Part shown: positions 26,393-34,194 of the stretch, piece by piece
Layout of the letters: every line of letters begins with the position of its first letter
Numbering within the stretch: position 1 is the first letter of the stretch
DNA from: Oligoflexia bacterium
Lineage (GTDB): Bacteria; Bdellovibrionota; UBA1018
DNA: 64,000 nt
Reading direction: 5' to 3'
NCBI GenBank assembly: GCA_031292385.1
Contig: JARLHE010000060.1
Span: forward strand, 62,001 to 126,000
Notes under the pieces: model-generated
Database searches by the model: none
The model's input: the letters and a program-made list of their open reading frames with translations, nothing else
Told to the model about the DNA's origin: nothing
Translations under genes and position numbers: made by a program

Positions 26393-26971
26393 ATTTTACG
26401 CATCACGAGCGGTGAGTTTCGAGGGCGCTTCATCGAAGCCCCCAAAGGCCTGGAGACTCGTCCTACCCAATCGAGGTTGCGGCAAGCGCTCTTCAATTCC
26501 ATTCAAATGTCGGTTCCGGGCGCGCGCGTGCTCGATATTTTCGCGGGTTCCGGGGCTCTCGGTTTCGAGGCGCTTTCGCGGGGGGCCGCGAGCGTGGTTT
26601 TCGTCGAGGCGGCGATTCCCGTCGTCAAAATCATCGAGCGGAACGCGAAAGCTTTGGGCGTCCAGGACCGGATTGAGATTTACGCCGATTCGATCGACCG
26701 GCTTTGGAAAAAGCTCGAGCCCCGGTTTCCCTTCGACATCGTGATGGCCGACCCGCCTTATTCGGAGGGATGGGAAGAGCGGCTTTTGAAGGAAGCCCCT
26801 TGGGATGGCGCCTTATCGGAAGGCGGTCTTTTCGTGCTGGAGTGGGGAATCAAGAAGTCCCAGGTTCCGTCATTGCCCGAGCGGGCAGGGCCGATGGTCA
26901 AAATTCGCGAGAAAAACTATGGCGATAGCGTGTTGACCTCATATAAGAAAGAGCAGGAGGTCACCCCATGA
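26393..26971 (+). CDS. rsmD: 16S rRNA (guanine966-N2)-methyltransferase RsmD
   Basis: 192 residues if started at ATT 26393. The frame has no ATG or GTG upstream, and TTG 26477 would cut off the conserved front (LRITSGEFRGRFIEAPKG, then TRPTQSRLRQALFN) that every RsmD carries. AAGAGG sits 8 bases before the ATT. SAM-binding loop DIFAGSGALGFEAL and catalytic DPPYSE are present. It methylates G966 of 16S rRNA during 30S assembly. The length with ATT matches the family norm of about 190. It overlaps coaD by 4 bases (ATGA), the usual rsmD-coaD pairing. Confidence 0.88.
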   Translation: MLRITSGEFRGRFIEAPKGLETRPTQSRLRQALFNSIQMSVPGARVLDIFAGSGALGFEALSRGAASVVFVEAAIPVVKIIERNAKALGVQDRIEIYADSIDRLWKKLEPRFPFDIVMADPPYSEGWEERLLKEAPWDGALSEGGLFVLEWGIKKSQVPSLPERAGPMVKIREKNYGDSVLTSYKKEQEVTP

Positions 26972-27474
26972 CACTGCGAACCGCAATCTATCCAGGCTCG
27001 TTTGATCCGATCACGAACGGACATTTGGATATCCTCGATCGCACGCTCCACGTTTTTTCCGAAGTGACGATCGTCGTCGCCGGCACGGGCGGAAAACGGA
27101 CACCGCTTTTTACTCCGGAAGAGCGGGTCGAGATCATTCAGGAAGTGATCCGGGGCCGCAAAGGCGTCAAAGTCGACCGCTGGCCGGGGCTGATCATGGA
27201 CTATGCCCATCAGCACAAGGTGCATGCGGTGATCCGCGGGCTGCGCGCCGCCAGCGATTTCGAATACGAGTTCATGATGGCAAGCATGAACAAGCGGATC
27301 CAGCCGGATGTCGAAACCTTGTTCATGATGACGTCGCAGGATCTGTATTTCGTCAGCTCTTCGATGATCAAAGAGCTTTTTCATTACGGCGGGGATGTCT
27401 CCGCTTACGTTCCTCCGGTCGTATTCGAACGATTGAAGCGGAAGATTCCGCTCAAAATGTCATCGTCGTCATAA
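26968..27474 (+). CDS. coaD: pantetheine-phosphate adenylyltransferase CoaD
   Basis: 168 residues. Nucleotidyltransferase motif GSFDPITNGH near the N-terminus (T/HxGH class), VIRGLRAASDFEYEF substrate-binding segment and the late VSSSMIKEL motif that replaces KMSKS. It makes dephospho-CoA from 4'-phosphopantetheine and ATP, the fourth step of CoA synthesis. The ATG overlaps the rsmD stop. Length is typical. Confidence 0.95.
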   Translation: MTLRTAIYPGSFDPITNGHLDILDRTLHVFSEVTIVVAGTGGKRTPLFTPEERVEIIQEVIRGRKGVKVDRWPGLIMDYAHQHKVHAVIRGLRAASDFEYEFMMASMNKRIQPDVETLFMMTSQDLYFVSSSMIKELFHYGGDVSAYVPPVVFERLKRKIPLKMSSSS

Positions 27475-27556
27475 AATTGCCGGCCAAAACAGACTTGGCT
27501 CGCCGCGAGATTCTCGGCACAATAAGAGAGTGGGAGCGCGTCAGCTTGCGAACAGG

Positions 27557-28537
27557 ATGTTCGCGTCGATTTTGTTTATTTTGCTTTTCGGGCAAGGCTG
27601 CGGCGCCCCGACCCCTGACCCCAGCTCCACGGACGGCCAGCAGCAGATCCTCGACGCCGTCGACATGGCCCTCACCAATCAGGACTGCTCGACCGCGCTC
27701 AATCTGATTCTGCCGCTTTACAATTCCGCGAACACCGATAACGAAATCCGGCTCAAAACCGCCTCCGCCTACGGCTGTGCCGCGGGAGTTAATTTTTTCT
27801 CCCTGACTTCCACTTTGCTGTCGAATGTCACCAATCTGGCCCCTCCCACCTTCTGGTCGTACATGGCGCAGCTTTTTCCGTCGACCGCCGGCGCGGATCA
27901 CAAGATGGAGGGCGCGTTTTACGGAACCGACGCCTTGCAATCGGTGCTCAATAACGGCGTGATCATTTTGCCGGCGAATCAGGTAAATTCCGGAACCTAC
28001 AACGTCGGCTCGGTCTTCTCGAACGACCGAACCCTCGATTCCAATCTGTATTTGATCTACATGGCCATGGCGGGAATCGGAACGGCCGAAAGCAGGTACG
28101 GCAACCCGGACCCGGTCACGCACAACAAGGGCAATGCCCTGCCTTGGACGACGGCCGCGGCGATGACCGAGGACGGTTGCGGGCTCGCGGCCTCCGTTTT
28201 GAACTTTTTGGATGCGACCACGTCATCCGCGAGCTCGCTTTCAGCCTCTCTCGCGAACGCGCTCACCTCCAATCAGGCGCTGATTTACGCGGGCATCGCG
28301 CAGGCCTGCGCTTACGGCTGTTCGAACTCGCTTCCGGCGGGAGCGGTGGATATCGCTGTCTACAATCCGAACGGCACCTGGCAAGCGTCGGGCTGCACGA
28401 TGGCGTCTCCCTGCAGCGCTTGTCCTTCCACTCTCAGAAACCGCAGCTCCTGCACGGCGCAGTCGTCGGACGTGAACTCGTGCGCGGCAGCGGGAATCAT
28501 TAACTTCATCAACTCCGCGGTAGCTGGATGGCAGTGA
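27557..28537 (+). CDS. hypothetical lipoprotein
   Basis: 326 residues from ATG 27557. Signal MFASILFILLFGQGC with lipobox (GQGC). Then a helical domain with many Asn, Ser and Thr and paired cysteines (QDCSTALNLI, SAYGCAAG, late SPCSACPSTLRNRSSC). TPR-like helices are suggested by ALNLILPLYNSANTDNEIRL. Function unknown. It overlaps the following outer-membrane protein gene by 10 bases, which suggests that the lipoprotein helps that barrel or acts at the same site. Confidence 0.55.
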   Translation: MFASILFILLFGQGCGAPTPDPSSTDGQQQILDAVDMALTNQDCSTALNLILPLYNSANTDNEIRLKTASAYGCAAGVNFFSLTSTLLSNVTNLAPPTFWSYMAQLFPSTAGADHKMEGAFYGTDALQSVLNNGVIILPANQVNSGTYNVGSVFSNDRTLDSNLYLIYMAMAGIGTAESRYGNPDPVTHNKGNALPWTTAAAMTEDGCGLAASVLNFLDATTSSASSLSASLANALTSNQALIYAGIAQACAYGCSNSLPAGAVDIAVYNPNGTWQASGCTMASPCSACPSTLRNRSSCTAQSSDVNSCAAAGIINFINSAVAGWQ

Positions 28538-29670
28538 GCAAAGGGCACCGCCAAAAGAATTCGAGGCGCGGCAGCGGAATTTGGTGGGTCGGCCTCGTGG
28601 TCAGCTTGGCCGCGGCGCTCACCGCGTATTCAACCGCTTACGCGTCGGTGGGGCAGGGCGAGCTTCGCGACCTTTATACGAGCGCCGAGGCGCAAGGAAT
28701 GGGCAACGCTTTCACCGCGATTGTCGACGACGACGAGTCGCTTTATTACAATCCGGCCGGTCTTGCCGGCGTGAAAACCCCGAAGCTGACTTACCTGGAT
28801 CTTCAGGCCGAGACGGCAAGTAGTATCATCACGAGCGCGTCGAGCACGGCTAACTCCCTGAAGACGATCAATTCCAACACGCTGAACACCTTTATCGGCA
28901 AAGACATTTACGGGCGGGCTTCGCTCACTCCGTCGCTCGTGCTGCCGGGTTTCGGCATCGGTTTGCTCGTGGATCAGCAGGTCGCGTTCTATGCGGAGAA
29001 CCAGGCGTTGCCCGCCGTGACTTTAGGGTATCAGACCACCAACGGCGTGAAGGTCGGCTATGGGCATTCGTTTTTTTTGGGCGGATCGAAAAAGAACGCG
29101 GGCAAGGACGAAATCCGCGTCGGCATCGGCGGGGAGCTGCTTTTTCGCAGGGGCGGTTATTACTCCTTGTCCGAGAGCCAGATCCTGAATATCGGCACCA
29201 GCGAATATCATTCGATCGTCGGCGGCTTCGGCGAGGGCGTCGGCGCCGATATCGGAATGCAGTATATCCGGCACCAGAACAAGCGCCTCTCGCTCATGGC
29301 GGGTTTTGCGTGGGAAAGCATCGGCGGAGTGGGTTTCAATAATTCTACCGCCCAGACCCAGCCGGGGGATTTGTCGATCGGCGTCGGCGCGCGTTATGAG
29401 CTTCCGGGCTTGCGTCTCACGCTGGCGTACGACATGAAGCATCTCGATCAGTCGACGGATATGAGAATGCGCCAGCACTTCGGGGCGGAGCTTAAAATCC
29501 CGCTTGTTGCCTTTTCGTTAGGAATAAATGAGGTTTCGTACACGGCCGGCGCCACCGTCGATGTCTGGCTGGCCAAGGTCTCGCTGGTGACCTATGCCGA
29601 AGAGCTGGCTTATGAGGCCGACCTGGCAACCGAACGACGCTATCTATTGCGGATTGCGTTTTCCCTCTGA
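28528..29670 (+). CDS. outer-membrane barrel protein (UPF0164 / TraF-like)
   Basis: 380 residues. The N-terminus is Lys/Arg-rich before a hydrophobic signal (IWWVGLVVSLAAALTAYSTA). AQGMGNAFTAIVDDDESLYY and NPAGLA form the entry signature of UPF0164/FadL-related outer-membrane barrels. Repeated amphipathic strands follow, with a terminal YLLRIAFSL aromatic/hydrophobic strand. Role: channel or assembly factor at the outer membrane; substrate unknown. Coupled to the upstream lipoprotein. Confidence 0.65.
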   Translation: MAVSKGHRQKNSRRGSGIWWVGLVVSLAAALTAYSTAYASVGQGELRDLYTSAEAQGMGNAFTAIVDDDESLYYNPAGLAGVKTPKLTYLDLQAETASSIITSASSTANSLKTINSNTLNTFIGKDIYGRASLTPSLVLPGFGIGLLVDQQVAFYAENQALPAVTLGYQTTNGVKVGYGHSFFLGGSKKNAGKDEIRVGIGGELLFRRGGYYSLSESQILNIGTSEYHSIVGGFGEGVGADIGMQYIRHQNKRLSLMAGFAWESIGGVGFNNSTAQTQPGDLSIGVGARYELPGLRLTLAYDMKHLDQSTDMRMRQHFGAELKIPLVAFSLGINEVSYTAGATVDVWLAKVSLVTYAEELAYEADLATERRYLLRIAFSL

Positions 29671-29709
29671 TAGAGTTTTGACGTAGTACCTAAACAGGGG
29701 GACCACAAT

Positions 29710-31026
29710 TTGCGCAAAGCCTTCGTTCTCGATACCAACGTTCTTCTTTTCGATCCTCAAGCGCTTTTCAAATTCGATAACAACGACGTCGTCATCCCGA
29801 TCGTGGTGATCGAGGAAATCGATCGGTTCAAGCGGGAAATGAGCGAAAACGGGCGACATGCCCGCCTTTTTTCGCGCTTGATCGACGGTATGCGCGCCGA
29901 TGGCGAGCTCTCCAAGGGCGTGAAGCTCCCGAACGGGGGGCTTTTGATCGTCGAGTTGGGAAGCCATCAACCGCTTCCGATGGAGCTGGCCATGGACAAG
30001 GCGGACAACCGCATCCTGGCTCTGGCGATCTCGCTCAAGAAAGAACAGCCCAAGCGTCCGGTCGTTTTCGTCACCAAGGACGTCAATCTCCGGATCAAGG
30101 CGGACGCGCTCGGCATTACCGCCGAGGATTACGAGCCGTCCAGCGTCGAGCCCGAACAGCTTTACGCGGGCACGATCACGCTTCCGATCGCCGCTCATCA
30201 GGTGGACGAGTTCTATCAGAATAAACGCCTCGTCTTGAAAGAGGCGAACTTGAAGCCCAATCAGTACGTGATTCTCAAGGACGAGGTGAACCCCAATCAC
30301 ACGGCGATGGGGCGCTTCTCGAAAGAGCTCGATTGCATCGTCCCGGTTTTCAAGCCGGTCGAAGGGCTTTGGGGAATTTTCCCGAAAAACGCCGAACAGG
30401 CGTTCGCCATCGACGCGCTTTTGAACGACGACATCAAGCTCGTCTCCTTGGTCGGCAAAGCCGGTACCGGTAAAACCCTGCTCGCGATCGCGGCGGGTTT
30501 GGCCAAAACGGTCGACGAAGGCGTGTATCATCGCTTGCTCGTCTCGCGCCCGGTTTTCCCGTTGGGCAAAGATATCGGCTTTTTGCCCGGCAATATCGAG
30601 GAGAAGCTCAATCCCTGGATGCAGCCCATCTACGACAACATCGACTTTCTCTTCGGCACGACCGGGGCGAAAGGGCGCCGTGGAGCGGGGAAGGGCTGTC
30701 AGGAGCTGATGAACCAAGGCCTCCTGCAGATCGAGCCGCTGACTTATATCCGCGGCCGTTCGATTCCGCAGCAATACCTGATCGTCGATGAGTCTCAAAA
30801 TCTCACGCCGCACGAAATCAAGACGATCGTCACCCGTGCCGGTGACAATACGAAGATCGTGCTGACCGGCGATAGCTACCAGATCGACAATCCGTACGTC
30901 GATTCGGCGAACAACGGCTTGGTTTATCTCGTTGAGCGCTTCAAAGATGAAGCGATCGCCGCCCATATCACCCTCAGCAAGGGCGAGCGCTCGAAGCTTT
31001 CCGAGCTTGCCAGCAACTTGCTTTAA
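29710..31026 (+). CDS. PhoH-family protein with N-terminal PIN domain
   Basis: 438 residues from TTG 29710, preceded by AGGGGG. Domain 1 (1-130) is a PIN ribonuclease domain (VLDTNVLLFDP, IDRFK, DKADNRILAL, VTKDVNLRIKAD). Domain 2 (about 230-438) is the PhoH ATPase with Walker A VGKAGTGKT, SRPVFPLGKDIGFLPG, Walker B QYLIVDESQNLTP and TGDSYQIDNP. The PIN-PhoH architecture (YlaK/PhoH2-like) couples RNA cleavage to helicase action. Neighbouring acyP lies 6 bases downstream and is probably co-transcribed. Confidence 0.92.
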   Translation: MRKAFVLDTNVLLFDPQALFKFDNNDVVIPIVVIEEIDRFKREMSENGRHARLFSRLIDGMRADGELSKGVKLPNGGLLIVELGSHQPLPMELAMDKADNRILALAISLKKEQPKRPVVFVTKDVNLRIKADALGITAEDYEPSSVEPEQLYAGTITLPIAAHQVDEFYQNKRLVLKEANLKPNQYVILKDEVNPNHTAMGRFSKELDCIVPVFKPVEGLWGIFPKNAEQAFAIDALLNDDIKLVSLVGKAGTGKTLLAIAAGLAKTVDEGVYHRLLVSRPVFPLGKDIGFLPGNIEEKLNPWMQPIYDNIDFLFGTTGAKGRRGAGKGCQELMNQGLLQIEPLTYIRGRSIPQQYLIVDESQNLTPHEIKTIVTRAGDNTKIVLTGDSYQIDNPYVDSANNGLVYLVERFKDEAIAAHITLSKGERSKLSELASNLL

Positions 31027-31032
31027 GTCGAG

Positions 31033-31311
31033 ATGGGGATTCAACGCCGGGTTTTCGTTTCAGGCCGGGTTCAGGGCGTGGGCTATCGCGCGTCGACGGT
31101 TCGCGAGGCCTCTCGCCATCCCGGCCTGAGCGGATATGTCCGAAACCTGCCCGATGGCCGCGTGGAAGCGGTCTTCGCGGGAGACGCCTCCCAGGTGGAA
31201 GCGATGGTGAATTGGTGTCGCCGAGGGCCTCGAACGGCGCAAGTCACGGAGCTACAGGTGATCGAAGAGCCCGTCGATCCGGCGCTTGCGTCGTTTCAGA
31301 TCAGGGATTGA
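31033..31311 (+). CDS. acyP: acylphosphatase
   Basis: 92 residues, standard for the family. RVFVSGRVQGVGYRAS contains the phosphate loop and the catalytic Arg, and YVRNLPDGRVEAVFAG supplies the catalytic Asn. Hydrolyses carboxyl-phosphate bonds of acylphosphates. Follows the phoH-type gene by 6 bases. Its stop codon is inside the terminator stem at 31300-31324. Confidence 0.93.
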   Translation: MGIQRRVFVSGRVQGVGYRASTVREASRHPGLSGYVRNLPDGRVEAVFAGDASQVEAMVNWCRRGPRTAQVTELQVIEEPVDPALASFQIRD

Positions 31312-31324
31312 AGCAATCCCTGAT
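31300..31324. terminator. bidirectional terminator between convergent genes
   Basis: ATCAGGGATTG (31300-31310), loop AAG, CAATCCCTGAT (31314-31324): perfect 11-bp stem. It overlaps the end of acyP and abuts the stop of the gene on the other strand, so it can serve both directions. T-run is weak (TTT then CAG). Confidence 0.6.
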
Positions 31325-31325
31325 T

Positions 31326-31631
31326 TCAGCCTTGGGCTTGGGATTGGCGATACGCCGTGAGCTCGCACTCAAGATGACGGCGATAGGAGCGGGTGAGTAG
31401 GCGCAGCTCTTGGGTTTCCGCGCTTTCTTCGAGCGCTTTGAAAAGCAGCTGGCCGCGAACCATCATCGTGACCGTGAGATGGCCCACGCGGCTTCTTTCT
31501 TCCTGGAAGCGAACCATTTCTTCGAGAAGCTCCATCTTGTCCATGCCGAGAATCCGGGCGTGGTATTCATGATCATCGGTGCGGGCATCCTTGATTTCAC
31601 GTACTGCTTTCAACGAAACGACTTTACTCAT
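31326..31631 (-). CDS. small charged hypothetical protein
   Basis: 101 residues from ATG 31631 (a longer frame to 31655 is unlikely). It is highly charged and helical: VSLKAVREIKDARTDDHEYH, MDKMELLEEMVRFQEERSRV, LRLLTRSYRRHLECELTAY. No signal or membrane span. It looks like a coiled, dimer-forming cytoplasmic protein. No family recognised. Confidence 0.5.
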   Translation of the reverse strand: MSKVVSLKAVREIKDARTDDHEYHARILGMDKMELLEEMVRFQEERSRVGHLTVTMMVRGQLLFKALEESAETQELRLLTRSYRRHLECELTAYRQSQAQG

Positions 31632-31813
31632 ACAGGTCTCACTTTTTACGTCCAAGTTTCACATTCAGGCGGTGTTTTTATCACCGCACGCGCTGGCCCT
31701 TAGAGCAAGCGCAATGCCATGCGTCAGTGTCTAAAAACTGGGCAGATTTGGATGGGTTGCAGAGAAAAAAAGCTAATAAAAACGAGGAATGGATTCCCGG
31801 AGGATCCGATTGG

Positions 31814-31864
31814 TGTCAGGTTGCTCCTGGTAAAGTATGACACAGTGTGTCTTGTAACCTGACA
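31814..31864. promoter_or_regulatory. inverted-repeat operator candidate upstream of cupredoxin gene
   Basis: TGTCAGGTT (31814-31822) and AACCTGACA (31856-31864) are exact reverse complements. Between them GACACAGTGTGTC (31839-31851) is a second dyad with 6-bp arms. It lies 56 bases before the cupredoxin start. A repressor or activator site is the natural reading. Confidence 0.45.
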
Positions 31865-31919
31865 GGGTTTGGACCGGTTCGCGTTAAAGCTTTCATCTCG
31901 GGTACCGATAAATCATTGG

Positions 31920-32633
31920 ATGGCCACCCTGAGATTAACGCATAAATGGTTCCTTTTGGCAGCTTTCGGGCTCCTCAGCGTGCCGGTATACGCGGAAATG
32001 GATCATTCCCGATTTGATAATATGGACGGTGACTCCGGCCCACCGCAGCCTTACTCGGTTTCTGCTTTTTCGGACTCCGAACGCCCGGTTCGCCATGCCG
32101 ACGGCTCATATTCGGATGAAGCAGGGGACTTTGCCAATCGTGCTCCCGCAGGGTTGTTTTTTTCGGGGTCGCCGGCGCCGGATTCAAATCGTCAGGTCAG
32201 CCCGGCCGGTCAAGTAAGTCAGCCATCTTTATCGAGCGGGCCCAAGGCTCCAACTCAGATGACCAATGGCAATATCATCCCTCCCGCCTTGAGTGATGTC
32301 GCCGGCCAGGTTTCGCGCCGAGGCGTTCAGGAAGTCGCGGTCATTGCCACCGATTTGGGCTTTTTTCCGAAGACGATTTTCGTCACGCGCGACGTTCCCG
32401 TGCGACTATTCGTGACCGGAGCCTCGACCCATACGCTCTGTATCATGATGGACTCGTTTCAGGTGCGTAAGCAAATTCGCGCTAAGCAGATTGAAGAGAT
32501 CACCTTTATCCCCTCGACTCCCGGCAAATACCGGTTTTACTGCCCCGTGAACGGGATGGAGGGAAGTTTGGTCGTGAAAGAGCTGACCTCCGATCTTCCG
32601 CCAACCCGGCTGCCTGCCTCGGAGTCTCGCTAA
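31920..32633 (+). CDS. secreted cupredoxin-like protein
   Basis: 237 residues from ATG 31920 (signal MATLRLTHKWFLLAAFGLLS to VYAE). A disordered Ser/Pro/Gln linker follows, then a cupredoxin domain at about 135-225: VAVIATDLGFFPKTIFV, FVTGASTHTLCIMM, TFIPSTPGKYRFYCPVNGME. His in STHTL, Cys in FYCPV and Met in GMEG are the expected type-1 copper ligands, though spacing is tighter than in plastocyanin. A periplasmic copper or electron carrier is likely. It is 88 bases upstream of sthA and about 4 kb from the copper island. Confidence 0.7.
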   Translation: MATLRLTHKWFLLAAFGLLSVPVYAEMDHSRFDNMDGDSGPPQPYSVSAFSDSERPVRHADGSYSDEAGDFANRAPAGLFFSGSPAPDSNRQVSPAGQVSQPSLSSGPKAPTQMTNGNIIPPALSDVAGQVSRRGVQEVAVIATDLGFFPKTIFVTRDVPVRLFVTGASTHTLCIMMDSFQVRKQIRAKQIEEITFIPSTPGKYRFYCPVNGMEGSLVVKELTSDLPPTRLPASESR

Positions 32634-32721
32634 GCGCTACCGCGCGAGCCCCCTCTGTTTGAATTGAGTTAATTCGATATTGGTGTTCTCTTCGGGCCTC
32701 GAATCGGATAAAAAATGCCCT

Positions 32722-34161
32722 ATGACCTTTGATCTCATCGTGATTGGCTCCGGCCCTGCCGGACAGCGAGCAGCGCTCCAGGGTGCTAAGATTGGCAAAA
32801 CTGTCGCCATCATTGAGGAATTGCCCGCGTTGGGGGGAGGTTGCGTTCATTTCGGAACCTTGCCCTCCAAGTCTTTTCGCGAATCGGTCTATCGTTGGTC
32901 GCTCGGGTCACGCGGCACTCTCGGAAATGAGAGCGAGCATTCGCAGAAGGTTTCAAAGAAAATCGGAGAGTTGCCCGACATGCAGCGCTTGCTGCGCCGG
33001 CGAAACCGCGTCGTCTCGGAAGAGGCCAAAATCGTTTATGACCAATTGAAACGCAATCACGTGTCCATTTATCATGGGCACGCCAAATTGCTGAGTCCCA
33101 CCGAGGTTGAAATCCAGTCGAAAAAAGGCATCGAAAAGCTGTCGGCCAAGGTGGTGATCATCGCGGTAGGCGCGCGGCCGGTGGCTCCGGAGCACCTGGA
33201 GGTCGATGGCGAGCGAGTCCACGACAGCAACACGATCTTGAATCAGAAAGAGCTGCCCAAGACGATGGTCGTTCTTGGAGCGGGCATCATCGGTGCCGAA
33301 TATGCTTCGATGTTCTCCATGGCCGGGACCAAGGTTTACCTGGTGGACCGCCGCAATGAGATCCTGGCGAGCGTCGACCGCGAAATCGTCAATCACCTGG
33401 TGGATCGGTTTGAGGCCCAGGGTGTTGAGATCGTCCTCGAGTGCGAGGCTAGCAAGATCGAATATAAAGCGGACAAATCCGGTCTCAAGGTTCATCTCAG
33501 CAATCAAAAAAACCTCGAAGTGGACATGGTCCTGGTTGCTTTAGGGCGGGTAGGGAACTCGTCCACGCTCGGCCTGGACGCGGTCGGAGTCGAGAGCGAT
33601 GAGCGCGGCTTGATCCGGGTCGACCAGCACTTCCAGACCTCGATTCGAGGGGTGTACGCGGTCGGGGATGTCGTGGGCCAGCCCGCGCTTGCTTCGACCA
33701 GCATGGAGCAGGGGAGAATCGCCTGCAGCCACGCCTTTGACCTCAAGCGCGTGACCATGCCGCGGTTTTTCCCTTACGGGATCTACACCATTCCCGAGAT
33801 TTCCATGATCGGCGATACCGAGGAAAGCCTAATCGCCCAGAAAAAGGCTTACGTGGTGGGCCGGGCGAGCTATCGGGAGCTGGCCCGTGGCCAGATCGTC
33901 GGAGATCGCTGGGGCTTGCTGAAGCTTTTGGTGGAACCCCAGACGCAAAAACTGCTGGGAGTGCATATCGTCGGTGACAACGCGGCCGAGCTGATCCATA
34001 TTGGGCAGGCCGTGATGACGCTGGGAGGCGGTTTGAGTTATTTCGTCGAGAATGTATTCAACTACCCGACCTTGGCAGAGGCGTATAAAACCGCTGCCCT
34101 TCACGCTGAAAACCAGCTTCGGCAAAAGACCGCTTCAAGCCAGACGGTCGCCGTCAGCTGA
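32722..34161 (+). CDS. sthA: soluble pyridine nucleotide transhydrogenase (SthA)
   Basis: 479 residues from ATG 32722. FAD-binding VIGSGPAGQRAALQGAKIG, then GGGCVHFGTLPSKSFRE. The second redox cysteine of lipoamide dehydrogenases is replaced by Thr, as in SthA/UdhA, where the disulfide is absent. NAD(P)-binding VVLGAGIIGAEYASMF and the late YAVGDVVG FAD motif are present. It transfers reducing equivalents between NADPH and NAD+. The C-terminal dimer domain is complete (GDNAAELIHIGQAV). Could also be a related flavoprotein, but motif and length fit SthA. Confidence 0.88.
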   Translation: MTFDLIVIGSGPAGQRAALQGAKIGKTVAIIEELPALGGGCVHFGTLPSKSFRESVYRWSLGSRGTLGNESEHSQKVSKKIGELPDMQRLLRRRNRVVSEEAKIVYDQLKRNHVSIYHGHAKLLSPTEVEIQSKKGIEKLSAKVVIIAVGARPVAPEHLEVDGERVHDSNTILNQKELPKTMVVLGAGIIGAEYASMFSMAGTKVYLVDRRNEILASVDREIVNHLVDRFEAQGVEIVLECEASKIEYKADKSGLKVHLSNQKNLEVDMVLVALGRVGNSSTLGLDAVGVESDERGLIRVDQHFQTSIRGVYAVGDVVGQPALASTSMEQGRIACSHAFDLKRVTMPRFFPYGIYTIPEISMIGDTEESLIAQKKAYVVGRASYRELARGQIVGDRWGLLKLLVEPQTQKLLGVHIVGDNAAELIHIGQAVMTLGGGLSYFVENVFNYPTLAEAYKTAALHAENQLRQKTASSQTVAVS

Positions 34162-34194
34162 GCTTTAATTTAATACGAGAAAGCCCTTTTTACT

